Shown here in pieces: positions 36,435 through 47,054 of a DNA stretch of 64,000 nucleotides; positions within the stretch are counted from its first letter, which is position 1, and the number at the start of each line of letters is the position of its first letter. The position numbers were made by a program, and so were the translations under genes. The stretch spans positions 18,387,528 to 18,451,527 of the forward strand of contig NC_052395.1 in the NCBI RefSeq assembly GCF_009389715.1. The letters run 5' to 3'. The notes beneath the pieces are model-generated. The model was not told the DNA's origin, did not search any database, and worked only from the letters and a program-made list of their open reading frames with translations. This stretch comes from Phoenix dactylifera. Its lineage: Eukaryota > Streptophyta > Magnoliopsida > Arecales > Arecaceae.

Positions 36435-36864
36435 TATCAGAGCCACCGATCACGTAATCTGCTGTCGTTTTTTCTTCCGTCTTTTCTGTGGTCGTCTTCA
36501 CTCGTAGATCCTCTGTTTCTTCTACCTCGTTTGGAAAGTAGCTGGGGCTTCAACTTCGGCGGCCTTCAAAACTTTTTTCTCCTCATCGAGATTCTGATAA
36601 CATCAAAGCCTTCTTTCTTTCTTTTTTTTTTTTTTTTAATTTTTTTATATTATTTTTTTGAGTTTCGATCGAAAGGTGACGCCGGCCTTTACTCAAAAAG
36701 GAAGGAAAAAAAAAACTCTTTCTTCCCGTGCCCTCCGTGTGCTCCCTGTTGGCAGAGGCTCCCAAGTAAGGGGAAAGCCCCTGAGACGGAACCGGCGAGG
36801 ACCTGCCCGCGTCCATCGTTCGCGCCCGCGCCGCCGCCGGCCGCCTCTTGATCCGGCGGAGAAG

Positions 36865-37072
36865 AAACCCCTCCCGCGCGTCTTCATCGCCGCGTCCTCC
36901 CGCGCTCGCCGTCCACGGCCACTCCACCTCCCTCGTCGTCCTCGGCACCTTCCTCCTCTGGTTCAGCTGGTACGGCTTCAACCCGGGTTCCTTCATCAAC
37001 ATCGACAAGATCGGTCCATATACGAGCAGTGGTCCGCCGTTGGCCGAACCGCCGTAGCCACCAGCGCGCTCC
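36865..37072 (+). pseudogene. Captured ammonium transporter (AMT1) fragment
   Basis: [20 protein letters not shown] followed by FNPGSF (from 36917, frame 2) and [15 protein letters not shown] (37026-37072, frame 1) are signature pieces of AMT1-type plant ammonium transporters. In full proteins of about 500 residues they are consecutive, in the middle membrane segments. A frame change lies between them, and upstream PRVFIAAS may be the preceding loop in frame 1. GC is much higher than in the host element. Only about 70 codons remain, so it is not functional. Confidence 0.75.
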
Positions 37073-38540
37073 CCACGGAGGAGAAGAATTCTCTTGCAAC
37101 CGAAGCAGGGGCGGCCCAATACATTTGGGGGCCTAAGGCGAATCAATGAATGAGGCCTTTTTTTTAATAATAATTTTTTAATAATAATTTTTTTAATAAA
37201 TATAAAATATTTAAAAAAATGATATGAAAATAGATAGCTATCAAGTACACTATTTCAACAAAGATACATGAATCTAATAAAGATAGGCAAGAAATCTTTT
37301 TAATTTAATATTATTTTTGAATGGAAGTGTAGAAAAGTAATTATCCTAAAAAAAGAGCCATAAACTGATTAAATAACTGAGATAATGCTCGGCAACATTG
37401 TTCATCATCTCAAGCAAGAGCGGAACAGGAAAAGGTCTTCCTATGGTCATGGTAAAGAAAAGAATTTCAGGAAGGAGCTTCTCTATTTGAGAAAGTAGGG
37501 GCATTATGGGAAATTGGCTCCATTTAATTAATAAAAGTCCCATCCCTCCATCTCCCCTTCAAGTGAGTACCCAAGCAGCAACTGCAACATCACAGCACAG
37601 CAACCATTCAACCCCCTCCCTCCTTCTCTCTCTACCACCCAAGAGGGGAGAAGAAACCGAGAGGAGAAAATTAAAAGAATCTCCACCCTCCAAGAAGTCC
37701 ATTTCCAATCCCCCTTTCTTCCTGATGGCCCAGCTGGATCAGGAGTAATGTGAGGGAAGGAAAACCAAGACCAAAACCAAACAAGAGAAGGGATGAAAGA
37801 TAAGAGTGGCTTCAGACGTGTATCAAGCCAACCAAATCCCTCCTCTCTCTCTCTCTCCATCCAAAACAAAACTACCATCCCCAACTTCCTAAATTTCCCC
37901 TCTGCAGGCCAAGAAACTCTCCACCTCCCTTCCATCAAGGGGGAAGACTCGATATGGTGGGCCTTTGCTTTCTTTTGGTCACGGTCAGAACTCAGACCCT
38001 CTCTCCCTCTCCCTCTCCCTCTCCCTCCCTCTCTCTCTCTCTCTCTCCCCCTCCCTCCCTCCCTCCCTCTCTCTCTCTCTCCCTCTCCCTCCCTCCCTTC
38101 CGGGGGCCTTCCATTGGCCTGGGGAGGCGGTCGCCTAAGGCTCGGGCCGGCCCTGAACCGAAGTTGCTTCTTTGTTTGAAGAGTTCTCCACAGAACGGAC
38201 CGCATTCTTTGGATCAGTGCGGACTTTGACAACTTCAGGAAAAGGACAGAGAGAGAAAGGCTCTCTCTGATGACAAATGCACGGGGACAAATTATAGAGA
38301 GCTTATTGCCCGTTTTAGACAATTTTGAAGGGACTAAAAGTCAGATAAAGGTAGAAACTGAGGGAGAGGAGAAAATAAAAAACAGTTATCAGAGTATCTA
38401 TAAACAGTTTTGCGGTGATCTTGAACTCAATGGGTGTTGAAACGGTGGAAACTTTGGCAATCCATTTGATCCTTTGCTTCATGAGGCAATAAAGCGCAGG
38501 AGTTAATGGAGTTTGAAGCAAATTTTATTCCAGTGCTCTT
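37073..38540 (+). pseudogene. Captured GrpE co-chaperone fragment, split by a hAT element
   Basis: Read as 37073-37105 plus 38164-38540. The first piece (EEKNSLATE) joins VASLFEEFSTER after removal of the hAT element and its target copy. Then come ADFDNFRKRTERERLSL, ESLLPVLDNFE, QIKVETEGEEKIKNSYQSIY and NPFDPLLHEAI: the coiled-coil and four-helix region of organellar GrpE, the nucleotide-exchange factor of Hsp70. A frameshift near 38205, a TGA at 38438-38440 and another shift near 38508 break it. No intron is seen across about 125 codons, which suggests capture from RNA, although intron positions in the parent are not known to me. Confidence 0.8.
37106..38155. mobile_element. Non-autonomous hAT element
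   Basis: The inverted ends CAGGGGCGGCCC (37106) and GGGCCGGCCCTG (to 38155) are hAT-type. The 8-bp target duplication AACCGAAG is perfect (37098-37105 and 38156-38163). Subterminal GCCTAAGGCGA / TCGCCTAAGG is also inverted. It has no transposase frame and contains a long (CT)n/(CCCT)n tract at 37999-38098. Confidence 0.9.
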
Positions 38541-38611
38541 GTTGAGGGAGTTGAGCTTCCTAAGCACCCGCTTTCGGTGCTTCTATGGGTGCTTTCGGTG
38601 CTTCTATTCCT

Positions 38612-38990
38612 CCGTGTCGGTGACCCTCTCGTTTCAAACCCCAGCAACGGTATGTCAAACTGAACTATTAGAAGCTTAACGGATAAATTTGGCAGGCGCG
38701 ATCTCATTTTAAACCCCAGCAGCGACGCGTCAAATCATACCATCAAAATCTTGGCAGGTAAATTTGGCAGGCGCGATCTCGTTCCAAACCCTAGCAGCGG
38801 CGCGTCTAACTGTACTATCAGAAATTTGATGGATAAATTTGACAGGCGCGATCTCACTCCAAATTCAAGCAGCGGCGCGTCAAACCGTATCGTCGGACAA
38901 TTGACGGGTAAATTTGGTAGGTGCGATCTCGCTTCAAACCCCTACAGCGGCGCGTCAAACCGTACCGTCTGAAGCTTGACGGGTAAACTT
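38612..38990 (+). repeat. 75-bp (25-codon) tandem repeat, about five copies
   Basis: The core TAAATTTGGCAGGCGCGATC recurs at an exact 75-bp step (AATTT at 38686, 38761, 38836, 38911; AACTT at 38986). Because 75 is a multiple of three, one frame reads a 25-residue repeat around LTGKFGRRDL and NPSSGASN. Stops occur in the first and last units. The origin is unknown; it lies between the GrpE piece and the copia RNase H end. Confidence 0.8.
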
Positions 38991-39099
38991 GGCAGACGTG
39001 GTCCCGCTCTCGATCATGGAGGCATACATCTGTATGGCACCACCCCAGTCCTCAATCTCCGACTTTATTTGCTGCCCCCAGCTCTTTCTTCATCCAGTT

Positions 39100-39270
39100 C
39101 GAGGTCTTTTGCTCTTTTTCTATGAGCATCGTTGAGCTTCGATGGCTTTCTCTCTAAGATCTATCTTCGCTGCGGACGTCTTCACCAAAGCTCATCCTCA
39201 TGGCATTTTGCGATCTCTTATTTCCAAACTCAAGTTGGTGTCTACTTTACCATCTTGAGTTTGAGGGGGA
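39100..39270 (+). pseudogene. C-terminus of copia RNase H and polypurine tract
   Basis: ADVFTKAHPHGILRSLISKL (near 39172) is the conserved end of Ty1/copia polyproteins. It is followed by a stop and the polypurine tract TTGAGGGGGA (39261-39270) right before the 3' LTR, which shows that the element is of copia type. Confidence 0.8.
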
Positions 39271-39271
39271 A

Positions 39272-39496
39272 TATTAAAATCATATGATTGATTAAGATTG
39301 TGATTGATTGTGCCAAACATAGTCGGCCTTACCAAACTTCACTTTGATTGATTTGTGATTGATTCTGCCAAACTTAGTCGGCCTTACTAAACTTTGTTAG
39401 CCTTCTATTTTATATAAAGGCTGCTTCTGTACATTGTAATAGACAGGCAGAAATACAATTCTCTTATTTTCCTCTTCTTCCTCAAATACTTCAACA
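39272..39496 (+). repeat. 3' LTR of the copia element
   Basis: 225 bp from TATTAAAATCATATG (first base pair changed from TG) to TTCAACA. It holds a 55-bp tandem duplication around GCCAAAC(A/T)TAGTCGGCC that accounts for the length difference from the 5' LTR. Confidence 0.85.
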
Positions 39497-39856
39497 CTCA
39501 AGGTCCATCTACTCGTGATATGCATCAAAGTTCCCATTTTTGAGTAATAAAACCAGGAAAAAACACATAGAAACATATTCAGAAACCAAACTTGAGCTAC
39601 ATCTATTTGACTCAGACATGGAAGCGACGATATGAATAGGGATTGGGCAGCAGGAGGCAATACGAGGGTGGGAGTGGTGAGGGATGGTACGAGAGGAGAA
39701 CGTAAGGGTATTTCAGTCCTTAAGTTGTCATATGTGATACCAAATTTTGCTTTACTTTTGTATACCATCACATAAGGGCATATCATACCGTATTAGTATC
39801 GGAATCAAGGCTCAATGCAGGATGCATGTCAAGTCTCGGTACGCTGAATTTATCCT

Positions 39857-40906
39857 CGATGGGTGGCAAAATGGATTGTCCTACTCCGGCATGGAGTCAC
39901 CCAATTTCAGCCGAACAGACCTCAAAGCAGAGCGGCCCGAAAAGGCTCCCTCGATCGAAGGTACAATGATGTCCCCGTTCGAGAGCTAGCTCCGGGGCAC
40001 CCTGCAGTGTCGACCGCGAGTCGAAGAGGCTCCCTCGACTACAAGCAGTGATGCCCCACCAAGAGTCGAGCAGACCTCAGTCCTGCTAAAAGCCAGGCTA
40101 GCCTCGATCAGAGGCCAGACTGACCTCAGCCCGCCAAAGGCCAAGCCGACCTCAAGGGAAGCCAGGCCGACCTCAGCCTGCTGAAAGTCGGGCCGACCTC
40201 ATCCAAAGCCAGGCTGACCTCAAACCCTGCTGAAGATTGAGCTGACCTCGGCCCTGTCAACCTTAATCCCATTGAAGATCCCGCGGATCTCATGCCCAGG
40301 CCGCCGAGCGGCCAGATTGTGCCAGAGGCTCTCTCAGCAGATCTTTCTGGATCGTAGTGATAAAAGCCGGTTATTATGACTGGCGCCTCGGAGGGAAGGG
40401 CATTAATGACTAGCCCCTCACATACCACCAGGTAACGCTTTGGAGTGAGTGTGCACATGATGCATTTAAGGATTTTCTCGACTACTTCCGTTTGGAATGA
40501 CATGGCAAACCCTCAGAACAAATCTGGAAAGATATCTTCTGAATTCTCCGCCCGCATGATTGATCTCCATGCTGTACGCCGCCTTCAATTAATGGTTAGC
40601 TGATCACGAATCGACTCGAAATTTCAGATTATGGCTGAGACCCTCACCCTATAAAAGGAGGTAGGAAAAGGCCTTCGGTAAGCCATTATAAACTATTTTA
40701 AGCTACAAAAGACCATCTAAGCCACTCAGAAATCTCTCCAAAAATTTGGCTAACTTAGCCATCGGACGGCCTTTGTCGAAATCTCCGGCCAAGGCTTTGT
40801 GCAGGTATCCCGGAGCGCAGGAGGTGGCCTTCTTTCTTCGTCCCGGCTGGTGTCTCCTCGGCTTCTTTCGGCGTGGGCACCCTCAGGCCAGATTTCAACC
40901 ACAACA
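39857..40906 (+). mobile_element. Solo LTR (gypsy-type family A)
   Basis: The start GATGGGTGGCAAAATGGATT and the end CAGATTTCAACCACAACA match the other family members. Flanks ATCCT and ATCTT are a plausible 5-bp duplication with one change. A TATA box (CCTATAAAAGG) lies near 40650. Diverged repeats of GCC(A/G)ACCTCA fill 40060-40260. Confidence 0.65.
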
Positions 40907-43900
40907 ATCTTTTTACTAGATATACTGATACTGTACTAACATGATAATAGTTAGAGTCCAGTACTAAGTCGACAACAAGCCTACTGTAACTATTTTTTAA
41001 AATCATATTAACAAATATGAAGGGCAAAGTCACATTGGGTCAGTATGCTAATTTAAAGAATCCAACTAATAATTTTTTTAAACCCGAGGGTTTATGAAGA
41101 CAAAGCGCAGTAGAGAAGGTGAGGTAGTTTTTTCTAAAATTTCTTTTTGAATGTCCATATAGGACATCATCAGTTCCCAATTTTAGGCATTGTTTATCAT
41201 AAAATAGAGGTTTGACCTTCTTAATTCCCATTCTGAATGCTTAAGTTATGATTACACCCAGGGCCCACCATAAAAATGAAGCACACCTCCACCCCTAATT
41301 TGTTTAATTGCTAAATTGATAGAAAAGAGTAACTAACAAACATTGGTGGTTGACCTATGCCAACTAATCTGTCTTATGCGAATTGTACTATTTTTTTTTT
41401 CAAATAACAAAACCTTTGCTTACGCTTTATAAGGTTTCCAACCATAGGTAGAACTCCTATATAATCTGTAAAAACTAATTCATGTGATCTTATGCCTTGT
41501 TTGGATACAAAATAAACATAAAACAACTAACTTACTTGAGTGATATCTGGTTGCTAATTTACAAGTTTACTTGAAAAGATGTTTATATAGCCTCAAATTG
41601 GTTCCATCTTTCACGGCCATATCTCATTTTAAAGTATTCAAATGTTATTACCAATTAGTTGCATATACAAGAAAGGATATTTGAATTATGTAAACTTCAA
41701 TGATAAAAGAGCAACGACTAATGAAGTAGGAATGTATGATGCCACTTTGCTAATTGACGTTCCACGATCCTGGTACCAATAGAAGTAGTTTTTCCTTCAA
41801 CTTCAAAGCATTGGTCATGTAGTTACCAAGCATATATAATCCATAAGAAGAGCTTTAGTAATTAATAATTCATGGCTAAGTGATCTGTGAGAAAATAAAG
41901 ACCTTCTTCAACCTGCTCAATTTGAATCTCTTAAGAGAATAATTAAAAAATCAAAAAATTTCAGTAGAGTTTTAATTCCTTTTTTCTTTCATCGATCTAT
42001 GATGAAATTAACTATGATGCCTCTATTTACACTAATGAGATGCATCTTTACAAAATCCAGATCAAATTTCTCTTCTATTGATAGAATATTAATTACAACT
42101 TTTATAAAATAACTGAAATAATTGTGAAAAGTCTAAAATTCTTCTAGAATTAGATCTCAGCTACTATATCAATCTGTCTTCAACTGCATCACCTAATTTA
42201 TTCCTGAATTGAGAAATATGCCTAGACAGAGTCTTCCTTAAAGATGAATGTTCGCCTTGATCGGCCTATTTGAAAGCCCAATCATCATTGTAGATCCCCA
42301 ATCACTGTCCATTAAACCTTTTAGGGATGGATGTCCTGTCATCGATTTTGAAAAGTTTCTAATTTCAGAAAAAAGGGAAAGACTACCTTTGATAGTTTAG
42401 ATATGAATTTACTTTCGAATATAAAGGATCCAACTCATGGACCCTCCTCAAGTTATTCAGAATGGCTAGAATAGTCCTTAGTAAATCTGTTAATCCTCCT
42501 AATTCATCAAGGAGATGAATCATCATGGTGCTTCTGGAAAGACCTCATAATAGAACAGGAAGTCCATCCAAGTGAACCACCTTGGTCTAGGCTTTTCTCA
42601 AGATTCTTCTAGCCCTAAACTATTTGTGGGTCCTTCAAACCAGCTGCTTTAAAGACCTTCAACCAGAAAGCATAGTTGTTCAAGAGCACTAAAATCCTAC
42701 CGAACAAGATAAACCCCACACTCTTTAAACCTTCCAACATCTCATGAGGCAAACCCTAGGTCCATCTACTCACCTAGGTGGGTTCTCCTTCTCCAGCACC
42801 TTGCTTTCTACACCATAAATTGAATGGCCAACTTCTACCCTACTCACCTAAAGGAGTGGGGGACTGGGCAAAGTCCTCATTTAAAAGGTGAAGGCCATTG
42901 TTGAAGAAGGCCCTTGGACCAAAGACATGTAGAAAAAGTCGATAGGGAGAGATGCTCCAATGCTATAAGATTTCAGCAGTGATGATATATAGGGTCCGAG
43001 AAGAAACCTTGACACTCAATCCACCTAATTGAGCCTACCGTGCACTGCCTAATTGCCTTTCCCTTTTCGTCTAATTCACAATATCACCATTTAAAGTAGG
43101 CATCATTTGGCTAGTTGTATTGTTACCTCGAGGTTCAAAAATATTCAGAAAAGAATGTGGTGGCAAAAAAAAACGAACAAAAAGGGCACAAATTAATTTG
43201 TGTTCAACCTAACCTCAAGCATGTTTAAATAGATTGGTTCAGTTCTAATTTGGACGACCTCAATCGATGGCTCTAGTTCACCTTCTGTACATAATGATGC
43301 CATTGTTTAGGCTTTGGATGCTCCAATCACATGGAGCTCATGCTAGATCTTGAGATTCTTTTTAATATTCATGGGCTCTAATTTGGTCACACATAAGGTC
43401 ATGAAATGCATGCAACATTACGCACCGCTTCGTGTGAGATTCTTATCCTTAATGACAATTGCTGACCAATTTCATGAATCCTTGCTGCCCAAGTTGATGA
43501 TCAAGGCCAAAGCATGCCTTATTAGCTATTATAAATATAAGTAGTACAAGATCATTTCCACAGTTCTACCGTCATGGGTGCATAACCGTTGCCTAACGTA
43601 TTCAGGTTCGGTCTTATAATTATCCTTCAACCAGTTAATTAACACTTCGAGTCACGTCAAATCACGGTTGGCCCTAGGATGGCTCCATCAAATCCATCAG
43701 TCATTGTCTGGAGTTGTAAAAGGGCCTTATCTTCTCAATGACTACGCTCACGTCATTCACACCACTCATATGATTACGAGAGAATAGACACAGTATGGAT
43801 ATGGAGACCCCGAGGCAACATAAAGCCATTTGAAGTACTTTGCAATAATTAATACTTTGCATTTTTGGTATGAACGAGAAATATGTGTGGTCATTTGAAA

Positions 43901-44250
43901 AGCTGAATCAATTTAAGTTTCATAGGATTCATTCAAATTCATTTTTTATGACACCTGATTACACTGGCAGTTCCAATTAGTTGACACTGAAACAATGGGA
44001 AAGGTTACCCTAAAGAGCCAGATGCTGAGGAGCTGCATCACCCATTAATAATAATAACTACAGTCCATGGAGCTTTACTCAAGAAACAGTGCATCAATGC
44101 ATCCATGCCTGTTAAAGCCTTTTGGACCATAGCTGTTAGAATATATAAGGAACGGTTGTTTAGTTTTATATCAATTATTTATTAAATTTTTTTTCAATAT
44201 TTATATAAAATTTAAAAATGTTTTAATAAAATTTTGAATCGTGACAGTAC
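40907..44250. other. AT-rich spacer; possible LINE relic
   Basis: No intact gene. On the minus strand about 42300-42850 a badly broken frame (HLDGLPVLL, TMMIHLLDELGGL) recalls the DUF4283 region of LINE ORF1, but I am not certain. The rest shows nothing I recognise. Confidence 0.35.
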
Positions 44251-44286
44251 CTAATTTAAAATCATGTCAAGAAAATTTTACCAAAA

Positions 44287-44323
44287 TCTCTCTCTCTCTG
44301 TCTCTCTCTCTCTCTCTCTCTAA
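44287..44323. repeat. (CT)n tract in the leader of the 44437 gene
   Basis: CT dinucleotide run about 115-150 bp before the start codon. CT-rich tracts are common around plant transcription starts and may help promoter or leader activity. Confidence 0.7.
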
Positions 44324-44436
44324 CCCGCCTGTTATATTCCCTCTTTCCCTTCCTCAAATCTCCACACAAATATTCCCTTCCTTTCCTCTTTGACCACATT
44401 CCACGCTCTTCTCTCTCAAACTCTCTCTCTTTCGCG

Positions 44437-45141
44437 ATGGAACCAAGTGTTCTCACAGAGCTCTCAATCCAAACGCTGAGACTCCTCTCAAAATCGCTTA
44501 TTTTCCTCTCCGACCTCTCCGCCCACCCCCTTTTTGCCGTCGCCGCCACCTCCTCCCTCCTCGCCCTCCTCTACCTCCCTCGGCCCCTCCTCCCCCTCAT
44601 CTTCTCCCCCGCCCTCCTCTCCTCCCTCCTCCTCATCTCCACCCTCCTCCGCTTCCGCCCCCCTGCGTCGCCACCCTCCGCCGTTTCCCCTCCCAGACCC
44701 ATCCCCCAAACCCCCGCTGTCGACGAACCCATCGCCCTCCCCACCGTTCCCAACCCCAAACCCGAGTCGGCGCCGGACTTCGCTGGGTTCCGCCAGAAGG
44801 CGGCATTTTGCGACTCCTTCGTTGAATGGGGCCGCAGGGGAGGCCCCCTCGAGGTAATCTACGAGGAGTACGAGGGCGAGGAGGACGAGGATGGCGGTGA
44901 CTCACCGGGATACTTGCGATCGCCGGAATATTCTTATCCGGGCGGCGGGGAATTGTGTTCTTTGGGGTTCTGCTTCACGGATTCTTCCGAGGCCGATAGC
45001 GACGACGACTCCTCGGCGGCTGAGGGCTGGGAGTCGCCGGAGAACCTTTTCTCCCGGTGGGATGAGGAGGGCGATGGCATGATTGAAATCGCGCTCGAGG
45101 AGGACAACATGATCGAGATCGACATCTCCGACTGCCGGTGA
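44437..45141 (+). CDS. Conserved plant membrane protein of unknown function
   Basis: A single exon encodes 234 residues. Two adjacent hydrophobic stretches (about 30-47 and 52-70, PLFAVAATSSLLALLYL and LIFSPALLSSLLLISTLL) suggest a hairpin membrane anchor. A Pro-rich linker follows (about 72-110), then FCDSFVEWGRRGGPLEVIYE and a very acidic tail rich in Glu, Asp and Ser, ending NMIEIDISDCR. The WG.RGGPLEVIYEEYE and EEDN(L/M)IEIDIS motifs recur in uncharacterised plant proteins, but I know no function for them. Third codon positions are very GC-rich, as in many grass and palm genes, while flanks are AT-rich. The start is the first ATG after a CT-rich leader (TTCGCGATGGAA). Confidence 0.8.
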   Translation: MEPSVLTELSIQTLRLLSKSLIFLSDLSAHPLFAVAATSSLLALLYLPRPLLPLIFSPALLSSLLLISTLLRFRPPASPPSAVSPPRPIPQTPAVDEPIALPTVPNPKPESAPDFAGFRQKAAFCDSFVEWGRRGGPLEVIYEEYEGEEDEDGGDSPGYLRSPEYSYPGGGELCSLGFCFTDSSEADSDDDSSAAEGWESPENLFSRWDEEGDGMIEIALEEDNMIEIDISDCR

Positions 45142-47049
45142 TCGCCGGAATCTCGGGCGCCGCCTCCCGGCGGCGGAGGGGGAGTTGTTCTTGTTTCCTT
45201 TTTTTTTCTGAAATAGAAAAATCAAGACGGGCTCGGAGCGCGGGGTGGTTTGGTAAATTATGGTTTCTACGAGGGGTTGATGCGTTTATATGTACCAACT
45301 TTCTTGTATATAAGCCATCTCGGCATGCGAGGCTTTTAATCTTGGAAAGTATTTGATTATGAGGTGGAAAATTGCTAAGAAGCCCCTGACTTTTATAACG
45401 CTATGTCCGGGTACAGGGGCCAAGTGCGGACAGCCGTCTGATTGACAAGGAGTTGAGAATGGATTCGGATATTTGATTGATCCTCAGATTGGCACAGTGG
45501 TATGTGACCTTTCTTTGTTCTTCTGCGAACATTACTATATATAGCTGTCAAACAATTTTTCTCCTTTGTTCATTCCGATTTTATAATAGAACTGAGAATT
45601 TAGAATAAAAAAGAATCAAAAATAGAAAAAGAAAAAAAAATAACGTGTCAGTATTTTAGCTATAGGAGCCTATGTTGTGCCATGCAAAAGCAAATCATGG
45701 CAACAAAATGAGTATGGCAAAATTTTTGTCCCCTTTATGCTTTTGCAAACACTATGAACTGCCTACATAATCCAAGTTAGTAATGGATAATTGAAGCAAC
45801 TTTAGATTTTGAAATATTTGTCTCATGAACCATCTCTGTTGCCGCTAGGAACCAGCGCAATCGAGGCATCGTGCTGATGGAGCGCCGTCCGAATCGAAAA
45901 GATTGGCTAGGTACCGGTAAGTGATGGCCGGTCGTGCAAAATTAGAAAAATCATGAATGATTAGAAAAACTGATAATAGTCCAAGATGTTTAATGTAGAG
46001 CTATTTTTAGATGCTAAATTTGGGCATTGGTTTCCTAGATAATGCTAGCCCCTGCTGTAATATGAGAGGGAACTATATCGTGAAAGGAGTGAAACTACTT
46101 CCAACAAAACAGATGCTACAATTAAAGCCACTTTTTCACAAACACTGCATCCACATCCATTTTGGCATTGGTTTTGATGTAATGAAAAGACTTAAGCTAC
46201 CTTATTCCTCCCTTGTTTTAGGAGAAAGGGACGTCGATCCTTACCTTCTCGCTATGATATGTCACCAACCTAAGGAAATATCAAGCACTAATGGTGGCCT
46301 CTAACGTCCAATGGATAATAGAGCCTAAATTCACAAGTAAAGGGTGGATTAAGACAGGCCGGTCGAAAAGCTTGCTATGTGTTGATTGGTCTGTTTCTAG
46401 TTCATAATCTACTTCTGAATGATACTGATGTTTAACCAAGAAAGTGCTTATGATGGATAACAAGATGCCATGCCGAGAAGGACACCAGCTGCTTGGGGTG
46501 ACTTGGGCTTCTCTCATAGAAGCACCCTTTTTGATTCCATCGCAGAAACTCCAAATGGAACTGTTTACATAATGGTGAAATCAACATATTTTTCTCTTGG
46601 CATGGAAAGAAACTTGAAAAGGATGCGTTCGTTGAGGCATTTGAGGACAAGAAGATGAGCAAAGAAGGGGTTAACTGAAGGGCATGCAGGTCATTTGCTA
46701 CTCTTGTTAACCCTGAAACGAAAGTTGGTGAGGATTATCTAAGGTGACTTGCAGATGCAGTCTACAGATTTATAAAGGAAGAAAGATTGTATCTCAGTTC
46801 TATTGATGCTGCATGCATGGTTAGCTATACCTTTTGTAGTGAAATTGATGTTACTTCCTCTTCTAATAAATTGGGTGGTTTTTCCTGTACTTTTTCTAAT
46901 AAAAAAAGATACTAATATTACTTAATTTCATCTTGATCTCAAATAAAAATTTAGAAAGCATGCGTCCTTTTAAATCTACTGTTGCATGTTTAGAGAATGT
47001 TGGAATTCGTCATGCATCCTCACATAATTTATAATGAAGCACATAGATG
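45142..47049. other. 3' flank and spacer, no gene recognised
   Basis: The first 220 bp are probably the 3' UTR of the 44437 gene. The rest has scattered short frames, none with a domain I recognise. Confidence 0.45.
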
Positions 47050-47054
47050 ATAAG

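Larger units (their letters stand above)
35656..39496 (+). mobile_element. Old copia-type LTR retrotransposon with captured gene pieces
   Basis: Borders are exact: TSD CTCAA at 35651-35655 and again at 39497-39501. The 5' LTR is 35656-35825 and the 3' LTR 39272-39496. After the 5' LTR comes the copia primer-binding site TGGTATCAGAGCC, split by a CACTA element. Before the 3' LTR come the C-terminus of copia RNase H and a polypurine tract (TTGAGGGGGA). Gag, protease, integrase and RT are absent. In their place are a GC-rich segment with ammonium-transporter sequence, GrpE sequence (itself split by a hAT element) and a 75-bp tandem repeat. LTR divergence of roughly 15 percent says that the insertion is old. 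Confidence 0.85.

Noticed and set aside
36597-37149. Arg/Pro-rich frames of 163 and 187 codons over the AMT piece
   Set aside because: They mix frames of the captured fragment; the true similarity switches between frames 1 and 2 and is short.
37528-38322. 264-codon minus-strand frame rich in Arg, Glu and Gly
   Set aside because: It is the complement of the CT microsatellite in the hAT element and crosses the element border.
44488-44905. Gly/Glu-rich minus-strand frames opposite the membrane-protein gene
   Set aside because: Shadows of a GC-rich exon; the plus-strand frame has membrane segments and a conserved tail.
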